From Cytophagaceae bacterium (GTDB lineage Bacteria > Bacteroidota > Bacteroidia > Cytophagales > Spirosomataceae), in NCBI GenBank assembly GCA_005791165.1, contig SXXW01000025.1:124001-188000 (forward strand): 64,000 bases of DNA, in the 5' to 3' direction. Each line of letters starts with the position of its first letter. The stretch's first letter is position 1. The notes under the pieces were generated by a model that was given only the letters and a program-made list of their open reading frames with translations, was not told where the DNA came from and ran no database searches. The translations under genes and the position numbers were made by a program. Shown in pieces: positions 53,215 through 62,059 of this stretch.

Positions 53215-54231
53215 TTATTGGGTTAAAGGACAAGGCATTTCCGCTTTTTGATTTCTCTTTAATTGCGTGCACCAAAATTCCATTTCTTTTTCAGGAATGG
53301 GTTTGCCTTGATAATAGTTTTTGATTTTCCCCGTTGCATCCTGAATATTTTGTTGGCCTAAGTCAATTAACACCTCCAAAACAATGCAGCGTGTAGCAAT
53401 TTGATTTTCGGGCACACCTAATAACCTAAGTCCACTTTTTATTTGATCAATTTTGCTTGGGGAATATTTTCTAGCCCTACTGCAATATAAACTAGACATT
53501 AGAACATTTTCGGCCGTTTGTTTTACCTCCAAGGAATCAAATTTTTTCTTGTAGGCCGGAAGATTTTGAATGAAAAATTGGAATAGCTTATTATCCGTAT
53601 CCAACATTACTCGCTGCATTAATAAAAAAGACATTTTATCCAGATACTGTTCAGGCTTTACGGAATTGGCAAGTTTATTAACAACTTCCATATTTTTTAC
53701 CGTATCCATCGTATATCGTGCGAATAGCGCCACGGATAACATATTGTCAAAATCCTGATCTCCAGCATCAAACTTCTTAAGGCTAGCGACCATATTTTTA
53801 TTCATATCTTTCGCCTTATTTAAAATCAACTGAATCCCATCGATGGTATTTGTTTCATCTCCCACAGGTTCGACATTGATCACTTTACCTTCAGGTGAAA
53901 AAATGATAAAGGAGGGAGTTGAAGGAACAAATATTTTATTTTTTCTTAGAAATAATCCATTCTCTCTTTTGCTCAAATCCAATTGGTAAGCTAAAAAATT
54001 AGTTGACAAGTATGATTTTATTTTTGGGTCGCGTAATGTCTTATCATAGGCCATGCAATGAGAACATGTTGGCAGATATGCTTCGAAAAACACAGGCTTT
54101 TTTTCTTTAATAGCTTTGGCAAATATTTGCTCAAAACTCTCTAAAGGCCTAAATGAAGGATTTTCTGTTTTGCTTTGTCCTAAAGCAATTTGTTGAATGA
54201 AGAGGAATAGAATTGAAATTTTCTTTAGCAT
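53215..54231 (-). CDS. Exported thioredoxin-fold protein
   Basis: A 338-residue protein with a signal peptide (MLKKISILFLFIQQIALGQ) and a thioredoxin-like domain at about residues 30-150. The redox motif is Cys56-Ser-His-Cys59 in YLPTCSHCMAYD, with a cis-Pro in VPSTPSFIIFSPEGK. About 190 helical residues follow, with no recognised domain. Likely a periplasmic disulfide/thiol oxidoreductase. The ATG at 54231 is preferred: the longer TTG start at 54249 falls within a -7 promoter element, as at bioB. comM lies upstream. Confidence 0.85.
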   Translation of the reverse strand: MLKKISILFLFIQQIALGQSKTENPSFRPLESFEQIFAKAIKEKKPVFFEAYLPTCSHCMAYDKTLRDPKIKSYLSTNFLAYQLDLSKRENGLFLRKNKIFVPSTPSFIIFSPEGKVINVEPVGDETNTIDGIQLILNKAKDMNKNMVASLKKFDAGDQDFDNMLSVALFARYTMDTVKNMEVVNKLANSVKPEQYLDKMSFLLMQRVMLDTDNKLFQFFIQNLPAYKKKFDSLEVKQTAENVLMSSLYCSRARKYSPSKIDQIKSGLRLLGVPENQIATRCIVLEVLIDLGQQNIQDATGKIKNYYQGKPIPEKEMEFWCTQLKRNQKAEMPCPLTQ

Positions 54232-54246
54232 AAACCTATTTTTTTT

Positions 54247-54254
54247 CAAAAATA
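54247..54254 (-). promoter_or_regulatory. Predicted -7 element of the thioredoxin-fold gene
   Basis: Minus-strand bases read TATTTTTG, matching TAnnTTTG, just upstream of the ATG at 54231 (start of transcription near 54240). It overlaps the ORF's TTG pseudo-start. The -33 area lies within the end of comM. Confidence 0.4.
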
Positions 54255-54256
54255 CA

Positions 54257-55795
54257 TTATCCTGCCCAATTTTCTCTATCTAAATTTCGATAGGTAATGG
54301 CCTCAGCTACATGTGCTAAGTCAATTTTATTCATTTGACTTAAATCTGCAATCGTTCTTGCCAACTTCAAAATTCGGTCATAAGCTCTGGCGGAAAGTTG
54401 CAAATTATCCATGGCTCGTTTAAGTAATTGTTGGGACGCAGTATCTAATTGGCAAATTTCTTTAACCATTTGTGAAGACATGGTTGCGTTTGAATAGGTA
54501 TTCTGTGATCTTTCAAAACGTTTTTTCTGCATATCAACGGCCTTTATCACTCTTTGGCGGATTGTTTCGCTATTTTCCGTCGGCTTTTCTGAAGTCATTT
54601 CTTCAAAATATATAGGAGTAATTTCTACGTGCATGTCGATTCGATCTAATAATGGACCCGAAATTTTATTTAAATATTTACGAACATTTTCCGACCCACA
54701 CGTACATGTCTTGATGGGATGATTGTAAAACCCACAGGGACATGGGTTCATGCTCGCTATCAACATGAAGTTGGCCGGAAATTCGACCACCCACCTTGCC
54801 CTAGAAATGTGAATGCTTCGATCTTCAAGCGGTTGGCGCAACACCTCTAACACATGTCTTGAAAATTCCGGCAATTCATCCAAAAAAAGAACGCCATGAT
54901 GTGCAAGTGAAATTTCCCCTGGTTGGGGAACGGATCCACCGCCAATCAAAGCTACGGCTGAAATAGAATGATGAGGCGATCGAAATGGCCTAGTTGCAAT
55001 GAGTGCTTTTTTATCACTTAATTTCCCAGCCACTGAATGTATTTTGGTCGTTTCGAGTGCTTCTTGGAGCGTCATTGGCGGTAATATGCTTGAGATTCTT
55101 TTGGCTAACATTGTTTTGCCAGCACCTGGCGGACCTATCATAAGGAGGTTATGTGCACCAGCAGCGGCAATTTCCATGGCTCTTTTAGCGTGTGCCTGAC
55201 CTTGAACATTCGAAAAATCAACTTCAAAATCGTGGCTTTGATGAGTAAACAAATCTTCAATACTGATTAAAGTTTTATGGTGTATCGTTTTGCCTCGCAA
55301 AAACTGGACGGTTTCTTGGAGTGTTTCCATCCCAAAGACCTCCACTTCACTGACAATGGCGGCCTCGTTGGCATTTTGTTTGGGTAAAATGATTTTAAAA
55401 ATACCCTGTTTTTTAGCCTCTAAAACCATCGGCAATGCCCCTTTTATCGGCCTTAAATCTCCATTTAACCCTAGCTCGCCCATGATGACGTAGCGATCTA
55501 AATCAGGAAAACTAATTTGTTCAGAGGCATGTAAAATGGAAAGTGCTATGGGTAAATCGTAAGCCGAACCCTCTTTTCGAATATCGGCTGGGGCTAAATT
55601 AATAATCACTTTTCTACGCGGGAAGAAGAATCCCAATTGTTTTAAGGAGGATTCTACTCGAAGGATGGATTCTTTGATGGTTGAATCGGGGAGGCCCACT
55701 AAAAAGCATTTGGTGCCTTGGCCGACATTGGTTTCAATGGTTATTAAAGAAGCGGATACTCCAAAAACAGAGCTTCCAAAAGTTTTTGCGAGCAT
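54257..55795 (-). CDS. comM: YifB/ComM-family Mg-chelatase-like AAA+ ATPase
   Basis: A 512-residue AAA+ helicase-like protein. In Vibrio and others ComM promotes branch migration during natural transformation, while many non-competent bacteria also carry it. An N-terminal Lon-protease-like S5 domain (SASLITIETNVGQG, LPIALSILHA) precedes the ATPase with Walker A GPPGAGKTMLAKR, Walker B VLFLDELPEFSR and a four-Cys zinc section CPCGFYNHPIKTCTCG. The C-terminal part (LSARAYDRILKLARTIADL) is typical. Confidence 0.93.
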   Translation of the reverse strand: MLAKTFGSSVFGVSASLITIETNVGQGTKCFLVGLPDSTIKESILRVESSLKQLGFFFPRRKVIINLAPADIRKEGSAYDLPIALSILHASEQISFPDLDRYVIMGELGLNGDLRPIKGALPMVLEAKKQGIFKIILPKQNANEAAIVSEVEVFGMETLQETVQFLRGKTIHHKTLISIEDLFTHQSHDFEVDFSNVQGQAHAKRAMEIAAAGAHNLLMIGPPGAGKTMLAKRISSILPPMTLQEALETTKIHSVAGKLSDKKALIATRPFRSPHHSISAVALIGGGSVPQPGEISLAHHGVLFLDELPEFSRHVLEVLRQPLEDRSIHISRARWVVEFPANFMLIASMNPCPCGFYNHPIKTCTCGSENVRKYLNKISGPLLDRIDMHVEITPIYFEEMTSEKPTENSETIRQRVIKAVDMQKKRFERSQNTYSNATMSSQMVKEICQLDTASQQLLKRAMDNLQLSARAYDRILKLARTIADLSQMNKIDLAHVAEAITYRNLDRENWAG

Positions 55796-55814
55796 TTTGG
55801 CGAATTGATTGACT

Positions 55815-55822
55815 CAAATCTA
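55815..55822 (-). promoter_or_regulatory. Predicted -7 element of comM
   Basis: Minus-strand bases read TAGATTTG, matching TAnnTTTG, 20 bases before the ATG at 55795. A TTTG 13 bases upstream is closer than usual, so the match is partial. Confidence 0.33.
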
Positions 55823-55845
55823 GCCCTTATTACACCAAATGAATC

Positions 55846-56748
55846 TTAAAGCTGAACAGTTAGTTGGACTTTTTCAGAACTTATCAGTAAGTTGGTCTTC
55901 ACTCCAAAAACCACCGGATGGTTTGCCGGGACATGTCCTAATGGAAAATCAAAGGCAATGGGAAATTGATAATCTTCGGTGTGTTCTAAAATTAATTCCT
56001 GCGCAGATTTTCCAATGGTTAATGGAGCTTCATTGCAATCAGTAAATCCACCAATAATCATTCCGGTAAGTCCCTCAAAATATCCTGATCGTTTTAATTG
56101 GACCAACATGCGATCTACGTGATATAGTCTTTCGCCTATTTCCTCAATCACTAAAATTTTTCCATCAGGCTTATTAAAGCTCGGCGTGCCCATTAAATGT
56201 GTTAATAAGGACAGATTTCCGCCGATTAATTCTCCTTGAACCTCTCCTAAGATATTGTATGGACTTGGTTTACATGTGTACATGACGCTACCATTAAACA
56301 GTAATCTGTTCAATGCCTGCAGAGAATATTCTCCTCCTTTTTGGCAAAAATTATTGGGCATAGGGCCATGAATTCCGGCAACACCTAATGAATCAATGTG
56401 CGTTAATAATGCGGTTATATCTGAAAAGCCAACAATCCATTTCGGATTTTGCAAAAAATGGGAAAAATCTAAATCGTCTAATAAGCGACTAGAGCCATAA
56501 CCCCCTCTGATTGGAAAAATGGCTTTAATTTCAGGATTATCTAGTGCTTTTTGTAAGTCGCTTAAGCGCTCTGCATCGGTGCCTCCAAAACCAAAATGTT
56601 GAGATAAATAATGTTCACTTCGGTCCACACGCAATCCCCATTTTTCAAGTACTTCTATTCCTTTTTCCCAGGCATTGGAGTTGGTATGTGATGCCGGGGA
56701 TAAAACCGAAACTAGGTCGCCAGAATTTAATAATGGGGGAATTGACAT
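55846..56748 (-). CDS. ldcA: LD-carboxypeptidase, family S66
   Basis: A 300-residue cytoplasmic serine peptidase that removes the terminal D-Ala from the murein tetrapeptide during cell-wall recycling. The nucleophile Ser is in WIVGFSDITALL, with the glycine-rich IRGGYGSSRLLDDLDF before it and the His/Glu region further on (LGHVPANHPVVFGV). It complements Mpl, found at 29-30 kb, in muropeptide recycling. It has no signal peptide, as expected for recycling. Confidence 0.9.
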   Translation of the reverse strand: MSIPPLLNSGDLVSVLSPASHTNSNAWEKGIEVLEKWGLRVDRSEHYLSQHFGFGGTDAERLSDLQKALDNPEIKAIFPIRGGYGSSRLLDDLDFSHFLQNPKWIVGFSDITALLTHIDSLGVAGIHGPMPNNFCQKGGEYSLQALNRLLFNGSVMYTCKPSPYNILGEVQGELIGGNLSLLTHLMGTPSFNKPDGKILVIEEIGERLYHVDRMLVQLKRSGYFEGLTGMIIGGFTDCNEAPLTIGKSAQELILEHTEDYQFPIAFDFPLGHVPANHPVVFGVKTNLLISSEKVQLTVQL

Positions 56749-56865
56749 AGATTTTTTTATTTGGTAAATATCTGCGTTTTTTTATTCATACCCAAGGTAT
56801 TAATTTCGGATTATTTCAAAAAAATAGAGTTTGAAAGTTCATAAATCTCTTGACCTAGTTCATTC

Positions 56866-57102
56866 ATGTTACAATCCGCACCTACATTGGGACAGGATTT
56901 GGTGCATTACTATGGGCAATGGGTCAAGATGTTACCGAAAGAACTTCAAATTGAGGTTTATGCCTTGAATGATGGTAATTCTAAAGGGATTATTGAATAA
57001 AATATTCAGTTTATAACCGCTGAAATTCTCCATTTTCATTTTAATGATTTGTGGATCGATGATTCAAATAATTTCATTAAAGAAAAATCACTTCCTTAAC
57101 TA
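56866..57102 (+). pseudogene. Short ORF of 44 codons and its read-on frame, probable gene remnant
   Basis: The 328 bases between ldcA and the DUF721 gene hold an ATG at 56866 and a TAA at 56998-57000 (44 residues, with GQDLVHYYGQWVKMLPKEL). Beyond the TAA the same frame stays open for 33 more codons to 57100-57102, with residues of ordinary composition, running into the DUF721 gene on the other strand. This looks like a small gene broken by a stop codon, or two unrelated short frames. I recognise no family. The rest of the gap holds nothing I can identify. Confidence 0.3.
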
Positions 57103-57406
57103 CCTCGCTTTCAGCTGATTTGTTGATTAACTCGATCATTTTTTGTTTGGCCATCATCAGTTCTTTCTTGAGTGGCGCGGAATCGATTTGTAGAAATAAT
57201 TTATGATTCGTCACGTACACCTTTTGCGTTCTGGCAGCGATCGGTTTGCCCATAATGGATTCCCAGTTGGCCGTAACATACGTCTCATCAAATTTCCCTT
57301 GTAATTTATATATTTTAAGTAGAGATTCAATGGCTTCTTTAAGAGAGGAGCTATCACTTTTTCTAGATGATGCTTTTGGGCTTTTTTTGTAAAAAGGAGA
57401 ATCCAT
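57077..57406 (-). CDS. DUF721 (DciA-like) protein
   Basis: A 109-residue protein of the DUF721 family. After a basic disordered start (KKSPKASSRKSDSSSLKEA), a KH-like domain follows with YVTANWESIMGKPIAARTQKVYV and LFLQIDSAPLKKELMMAKQKMIELIN. Members related to DciA load the replicative helicase, but short Bacteroidota forms are less studied. The region upstream (57407 onward) is a long AT-rich gap shared with the exbB operon. Confidence 0.85.
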   Translation of the reverse strand: MDSPFYKKSPKASSRKSDSSSLKEAIESLLKIYKLQGKFDETYVTANWESIMGKPIAARTQKVYVTNHKLFLQIDSAPLKKELMMAKQKMIELINKSAESEVVKEVIFL

Positions 57407-57752
57407 GTGCTGTTTAATTGGAGTCTAAATTAATAATTAGACGATAAATTATACCAATTAGAGGTTTTTTTAATTTTTTTTTAATTTTTTTTCAAATTCT
57501 TAATCCCAAAAAAGTACCCTATTATTGATGCTATTTCGGGGAAAATATTAAGATAGTACAATAGGCTTCTTGGGCATGAAAAAAAAATCATCTTAATATA
57601 ACCTAAACCATGTTAAAATTAAATTAGAATTACATTACTTTTGCTTTCACTGAAAATACCAAGGAAGCGCTAACTATGAAAACTACGTGACTTGTGTTTT
57701 TTGAAAGTGTTATGTAAACTATTAATTTTTTAACCCCAAATTTACCAAACTA
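57407..57752. other. 346-base AT-rich divergent intergenic region
   Basis: No gene is visible. It holds two long T-runs (about 57463-57492), which give A-runs towards the DUF721 side, and the exbB promoter element at 57636-57643. A short ATG frame around 57576 ends after six codons and is not credible. No stable hairpin or repeat was found. Confidence 0.5.
57636..57643 (+). promoter_or_regulatory. Predicted -7 element of the exbB operon
   Basis: TACTTTTG matches TAnnTTTG. Transcription would start near 57650, leaving a leader of about 100 bases before the exbB ATG at 57753. No clear -33 element was seen. Confidence 0.4.
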
Positions 57753-58589
57753 ATGAGTACACAACAACCAAAGCCAGCTGCTAAGCCAGCTGCAACTGAA
57801 AAAAAATCTGGCGGTATTTCTGCAGGTTTAATTTTAATTATTCTATTTGTTATTTCCATTGCTATTTTCACATTTGTGATGGGAGATGGTTCACACTTTG
57901 AGGGTGGAACAAATGAAGGTCACCCACTTCCAGGCGATTACTTTGGTATCGTTTATAAGGGTGGTGTCATTGTACCAGTTTTGATAACGTGTTTCTTAAC
58001 GGCATTAACATTTTCAATTGAGCGTTTATTGACTATTGGAAAAGCAAAAGGAACGGGTGATGTAAATGCATTTGTTCGTTCGATTCAAGCATCTTTGGAT
58101 AAGGATGATACTGAAGCTGCAATCGCTGCATGTAACAAGCAAAAAGGATCTGTTGGAAACGTAACACTTTCTGCAGTGAAAAAGTACAAGCAATTAACGG
58201 GTGACAAGTCCTTAGATAAGGAGCAAAAATTAGCTTCTTTAAGTAAAGAAGTTGAGGAAGCTACTTCATTAGAGTTACCTATGTTAGAGAAAAACTTAAC
58301 GATCATCGCTACTTTAGCATCGGTGTCTACGTTAATTGGTCTTTTAGGAACGGTAATCGGTATGATTAAGGCGTTCTCTGCTTTAGGAAATTCAGGTGGA
58401 TCTACAGATTCAACAGCATTAGCGAATGGTATCTCTGAGGCGCTTGTAAATACAGCGTTAGGAATTGGTACTTCTGCGATCTGTATCATTGCGTATAACT
58501 TATTTACATCTAAAATTGATGAATTGACTTATTGCATTGATGAGATTGGTTTGAGCGTTAACCAAAATTATGCTACGCATCATAATTAA
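57753..58589 (+). CDS. exbB: ExbB/MotA/TolQ-type proton channel protein
   Basis: A 278-residue inner-membrane protein forming the pentameric proton channel that drives TonB. An N-terminal Pro/Ala/Lys-rich stretch (PKPAAKPAA) is followed by a first helix (ISAGLILIILFVISIAIF), a second at about residues 75-93, a cytoplasmic loop, and a long pair of helices with the family core LASVSTLIGLLGTVIGMIKAF and NTALGIGTSAICII. First gene of exbB-exbD-exbD-tonB. Confidence 0.95.
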   Translation: MSTQQPKPAAKPAATEKKSGGISAGLILIILFVISIAIFTFVMGDGSHFEGGTNEGHPLPGDYFGIVYKGGVIVPVLITCFLTALTFSIERLLTIGKAKGTGDVNAFVRSIQASLDKDDTEAAIAACNKQKGSVGNVTLSAVKKYKQLTGDKSLDKEQKLASLSKEVEEATSLELPMLEKNLTIIATLASVSTLIGLLGTVIGMIKAFSALGNSGGSTDSTALANGISEALVNTALGIGTSAICIIAYNLFTSKIDELTYCIDEIGLSVNQNYATHHN

Positions 58590-58654
58590 TATTTGAACCT
58601 TTTGGGCGAAAGCCTATTTTAAATTATTTTTCACAGTTCAAATTATTAATTGTT

Positions 58655-59254
58655 ATGCCAAAAGTTAAAGCCAAACGACAAAGTGTATCACTCGATATGA
58701 CAGCGATGTGTGACGTGGCTTTCCTTTTGTTGACGTTCTTCATGTTAACCGCGAAGTTTCGTCCTGAGGAGGCAGTTACCATAGTGCCACCATCATCTAT
58801 TTCAGAGAAACCTTTGAATGCGAAAGATGGTATGCTGACGATAAGTGTATCGAATGAGGGTGGTGTTTATTTGGCATCTGACGATCAATTAGGTAGGGAG
58901 TTTATGTTAGAGCGCATGGCTAATCGCTATGGAGTTGCTATAACAGCTGAAATGAAGAAGAATTATATGGCTTCTGAAATTGTAGGCTACCCGGCTGGTG
59001 CGATGCGTCAAGTGTTGAATATGAAACCAGCAGATGCGAAAAAATTGATAAAAGGTATTCCGATCGATTCAGCTAATAATGAGCTGTCATATTGGGTAGG
59101 ATATGCCAAATTATCAAATCCGAATCTGAAGATTGCGATCAAGGGAGATCAGAATTCTAATTATGAAATTTTCAGTGATATCATTGGTACTTTGCAAGCG
59201 CAAAATATCAATATATTTCAGTTGATTACATCTCCTGAAGGAAAACCTAAATAA
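58655..59254 (+). CDS. exbD: ExbD-type biopolymer transport protein, long form
   Basis: A 199-residue protein with one membrane helix (residues about 22-38) carrying the proton-path Asp in MTAMCDVAFLLLTFFM, then a periplasmic domain. It is longer than usual ExbD because of an insertion of about 50 residues in the periplasmic part. It differs clearly from the second ExbD encoded next, so the pair is not a recent tandem duplication. It follows exbB after 65 bases. Confidence 0.93.
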   Translation: MPKVKAKRQSVSLDMTAMCDVAFLLLTFFMLTAKFRPEEAVTIVPPSSISEKPLNAKDGMLTISVSNEGGVYLASDDQLGREFMLERMANRYGVAITAEMKKNYMASEIVGYPAGAMRQVLNMKPADAKKLIKGIPIDSANNELSYWVGYAKLSNPNLKIAIKGDQNSNYEIFSDIIGTLQAQNINIFQLITSPEGKPK

Positions 59255-59280
59255 GTATTCATTATTAATTAGATTAAGAA

Positions 59281-59799
59281 ATGGCAGAAATAGATAGCTC
59301 CGGTGGGGGTAAGAAAGGCGGAGGGAAGAAGCGAAGTAAAAAAATGTCAACCAAAATTGACATGACACCGATGGTGGACTTAGGCTTCTTGCTAATCACT
59401 TTCTTTATGTTAACGACTACGTTAGCTAAACCCGTGACCATGCAATTAAACATGCCTGATAAGACGGATACAAAGGAAACGTCACCAGTTAAATTGTCTG
59501 AGACCTTAACGGTCATTCCAGATGAGTTCAAGGTGTATTATTACCAAGGTATCCCGACTGATGCAGGTACTAAAATAGATGTGACTGATTATTCTGATAC
59601 AGGTATTCGTAAGGTAATTGCGGATTTGAAGAAGAAAATTGGGAACAACTTTACGCTCGTTATTAAACCAACGAAAAAAGCAAAATACCGTAATATGGTG
59701 GATATGCTTGATGAATGTGCGATTACTGGAAATAAGCGTTATGCCTTATTAGAGATTGATCCAGCTTCGGAGGATTTAATTAAACGTTCAAAAAAATAA
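59281..59799 (+). CDS. exbD: ExbD-type biopolymer transport protein, second copy
   Basis: A 172-residue ExbD with a Gly/Lys-rich cytoplasmic start (SSGGGKKGGGKKRSKK), the membrane helix with the key Asp (MTPMVDLGFLLITFFM) and a periplasmic domain (KKIGNNFTLVIKPTKKAKYRNMVDMLDECAI). Two diverged ExbDs in one cluster is frequent in Bacteroidota and suggests a heterodimer inside the ExbB ring. It starts 26 bases after the first exbD. Confidence 0.93.
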   Translation: MAEIDSSGGGKKGGGKKRSKKMSTKIDMTPMVDLGFLLITFFMLTTTLAKPVTMQLNMPDKTDTKETSPVKLSETLTVIPDEFKVYYYQGIPTDAGTKIDVTDYSDTGIRKVIADLKKKIGNNFTLVIKPTKKAKYRNMVDMLDECAITGNKRYALLEIDPASEDLIKRSKK

Positions 59800-59843
59800 A
59801 ATGGCGACAGCCTATTTAATAAATTTTTAAATTAAGAAATACT

Positions 59844-60662
59844 ATGTCACAAGTAATAAGCCAAGATGCTACATTGGATGACATTATCTTTAAAGAGAAG
59901 AACCGAGAATTTGGGGCTTTCTTGCTAAGGACAACCTATCCAAAGGTTATCAAACGGTCGGTATTACTAGGCTCTGCTCTCTTCGTAGGTGCATTGTTGA
60001 TTGCAGCATTCTGGAAACAGTTGACAGCAAACCTCACTACCAAGGAAGAAATCACAGCTGAAGTAATGAAATTAGATGCGCCACCTCCACCTAAGAAGGT
60101 TGAGTTGCCGCCGCCGCCACCGCCGCCACCACCCAAAGAAATCCCTAAGGTAACAACGACTAAGTTTTTACCTCCTGAGATTAAACGTGATGAGGAAGTT
60201 ACAAAGCCTGAGCCGCCACCAGAGGAGGTAAAAGGAAATACAGCTTCTGAAACTGTGAAGGGTGAAACGGAAAATTTCGAACCACCTGTTGATCCAGATG
60301 CGAAAGGTTCAGCTCCCGTAGAGCCACCTAAGCCTGCTGAAGATGAAATCTTTACTGCGGTGGAACAACAAGCTGAATTCCCTGGTGGACCACGTGCCTT
60401 TGGTGCGTTCCTTCAGAGAAATTTGAAATACCCATCAGCTGCTCAGCGTGCAAATGTAGGCGGTAAAGTATATGTTCAATTCGTTGTTAATACAGATGGA
60501 ACGATACAAGATGTTCAGGTTTTGAAATCAGTAGGATTTGGATGCGATGAAGAAGCGATTCGCGTGATTAAATCAGTACCTAAATGGAATCCAGGCAAGC
60601 AGTCTGGCCGTGCAGTACGTTCAAGATTTACTCAGCCAATTACCTTTGTATTATCTGAATAA
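59844..60662 (+). CDS. tonB: TonB energy transducer
   Basis: A 272-residue TonB of the Bacteroidota type. The cytoplasmic start (ATLDDIIFKEKNREFGAF) precedes the single helix at about residues 38-58, a periplasmic Pro-rich spacer with a run of nine prolines and further PPP segments, and a C-terminal TonB domain (EFPGGPRAFGAFLQRNLKYP, GKVYVQFVVNTDG, PKWNPGKQSGRAV). It hands proton-motive energy from ExbB/ExbD to outer-membrane receptors. It ends in a clear intrinsic terminator. Confidence 0.95.
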   Translation: MSQVISQDATLDDIIFKEKNREFGAFLLRTTYPKVIKRSVLLGSALFVGALLIAAFWKQLTANLTTKEEITAEVMKLDAPPPPKKVELPPPPPPPPPKEIPKVTTTKFLPPEIKRDEEVTKPEPPPEEVKGNTASETVKGETENFEPPVDPDAKGSAPVEPPKPAEDEIFTAVEQQAEFPGGPRAFGAFLQRNLKYPSAAQRANVGGKVYVQFVVNTDGTIQDVQVLKSVGFGCDEEAIRVIKSVPKWNPGKQSGRAVRSRFTQPITFVLSE

Positions 60663-60679
60663 TATATAATTTATTTCCT

Positions 60680-60725
60680 TCAGACCTGCTAAATTTGTTT
60701 TTGGCAGGTCTGATTGTTTTTAAAA
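60680..60725 (+). terminator. Intrinsic terminator after tonB
   Basis: TCAGACCTGC (60680-60689) pairs with GCAGGTCTGA (60704-60713) around a 14-base loop, followed by a T-rich tail. It may only partly stop transcription, since the following gene starts seven bases beyond the tail with no promoter of its own apparent. Confidence 0.75.
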
Positions 60726-60731
60726 TTCAAG

Positions 60732-60974
60732 ATGAAATTGTCTGCTGCAGAAATAATTAATGTTTTGTTTCGCTTAATCGCTGCCCTAGCTTATTGTTTG
60801 TTAGGAGTTTATGTGGCGTTTTGGTCGGAGGCCCAACTCGGTATTTGGTTTGGTTTATCCATTAATTATTACCTTGGGTTCTTGTTTTTAGCCTATGGAT
60901 TTTTTAGATTTTATAGAGCATATTTATATTATAAAGAATTAAATGAAGATGAATATGGCGAATACGGCTCGTAA
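60732..60974 (+). CDS. Small two-helix membrane protein
   Basis: An 80-residue protein from ATG 60732; the longer TTG form from 60714 begins inside the terminator tail and is rejected. Two membrane helices (IINVLFRLIAALAYCLLGVYV and INYYLGFLFLAYGFFRFYRAY) and an acidic tail (NEDEYGEYG). I do not recognise the family. It overlaps the PstS-like gene by 32 bases and lies between tonB and that gene, a placement consistent with a role in the envelope. Confidence 0.72.
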   Translation: MKLSAAEIINVLFRLIAALAYCLLGVYVAFWSEAQLGIWFGLSINYYLGFLFLAYGFFRFYRAYLYYKELNEDEYGEYGS

Positions 60975-61908
60975 TTTATGTGGAGTGTTTTTCCTTTCTG
61001 GCATCTTATTTTCATGTTCTTTGTTCAGTAAGAAAGAGGATATCAAGGACGGTCCAGCGCAAGGAGAAATTTCAATCGCGGTGGATGAGTCTTTTCAGCT
61101 TTTATTAAAATCTGAAAAAACAGCTTTTGAAAACAATTATCATTTTGCTCACATTAATTTAAAATTCACCCCAGAAAATGAAGCGGTTGCCGATTTGCTG
61201 AATGAAAAAGTTCGGTCTATTGTAGTTTCCCGCGACCTTACCTCGAAAGAAAAAGAAATTTTTACGCGTGAAAAAATAACCTACCGCAGCTTCCCATTTG
61301 CTGCGGACGGAATAGCTCTTTTAACTAATAAGAAAAATACGGATACCTTAATTAGCTTACCCCTTTTGAAAGAATTATTGCAAGGAAAGATTTCCAATTG
61401 GAATAAATTGGGAGCCCATTCTGTTTCCGGAGAAATTTTATTGGTGGTGGATAAAGCAAATTCAAGTAATATTAAATTTTTAATCGACAAATTAGGTATT
61501 CCGGCCACTCAGAAATTGGCCGTCTTTGCTGCAGGTTCTAATCCGGCTGTTATTGAGTATGTTAAAAATCATTCGAATGCTTTGGGAATTATTGGATCAA
61601 ACTGGATTAGTGATGGAGATAACCCTACTTCGTTAGGATTCATTAAATCGGTTCATGTGATGTCAGTCGCTGAAAAAGATGGATTGACACAAGATAAATA
61701 TTTGCAACCTTTTGGATATAATTTGGCCTTAAAAACGTATCCTTTGCGTAGGGAAATTAAGTTGATTTTAAAAGAATCACATCTAGGTTTAGGAACAGGT
61801 TTTGTCAATTACGTTTGTGGCGAGATGGGTCAACTCATTGTATTAAAGGCGGGCTTGATTCCGCTGACCCGACCTATCACGATTAGAACGTACCAAATTA
61901 ACCAATAG
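60943..61908 (+). CDS. PstS-like substrate-binding lipoprotein
   Basis: A 321-residue lipoprotein (lipobox GILFSC, then SLFSKK) with a type II periplasmic-binding fold: ISIAVDESFQLLL, IVVSRDLTSKE, AADGIALLTNKKNT, LKELLQGKISNW and LGIIGSNWISDGDN. These match the phosphate-binding PstS family, but no PstABC genes are adjacent. Next to exbBD-tonB such proteins may have another role in uptake. ATGs at 60943, 60949 and 60955 are all possible starts; the last gives the most normal signal peptide. Overlap with the upstream small membrane protein suggests coupling. Confidence 0.82.
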   Translation: MKMNMANTARNLCGVFFLSGILFSCSLFSKKEDIKDGPAQGEISIAVDESFQLLLKSEKTAFENNYHFAHINLKFTPENEAVADLLNEKVRSIVVSRDLTSKEKEIFTREKITYRSFPFAADGIALLTNKKNTDTLISLPLLKELLQGKISNWNKLGAHSVSGEILLVVDKANSSNIKFLIDKLGIPATQKLAVFAAGSNPAVIEYVKNHSNALGIIGSNWISDGDNPTSLGFIKSVHVMSVAEKDGLTQDKYLQPFGYNLALKTYPLRREIKLILKESHLGLGTGFVNYVCGEMGQLIVLKAGLIPLTRPITIRTYQINQ

Positions 61909-62059
61909 TAAAGAATTTGTTTTTTTAATTGACAAAATCTAAATTTTTATAATTAATTTTGTCATTCGATTTTAATGAAACTTTTAGATTATATTGTTGA
62001 ACATTTTGATGTTCTAAGCCTTAGAAAAAAATTATTTTAGCAAAAAATTAAAACTTACA

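Noticed and set aside
60714-60731. TTG start of the small membrane protein
   Set aside because: It begins in the U-tract of the tonB terminator; ATG 60732 is preferred.
61975-62040. 21-codon ATG frame upstream of the TPR gene
   Set aside because: Very short, AT-rich, no signal peptide or recognisable motif; likely chance.
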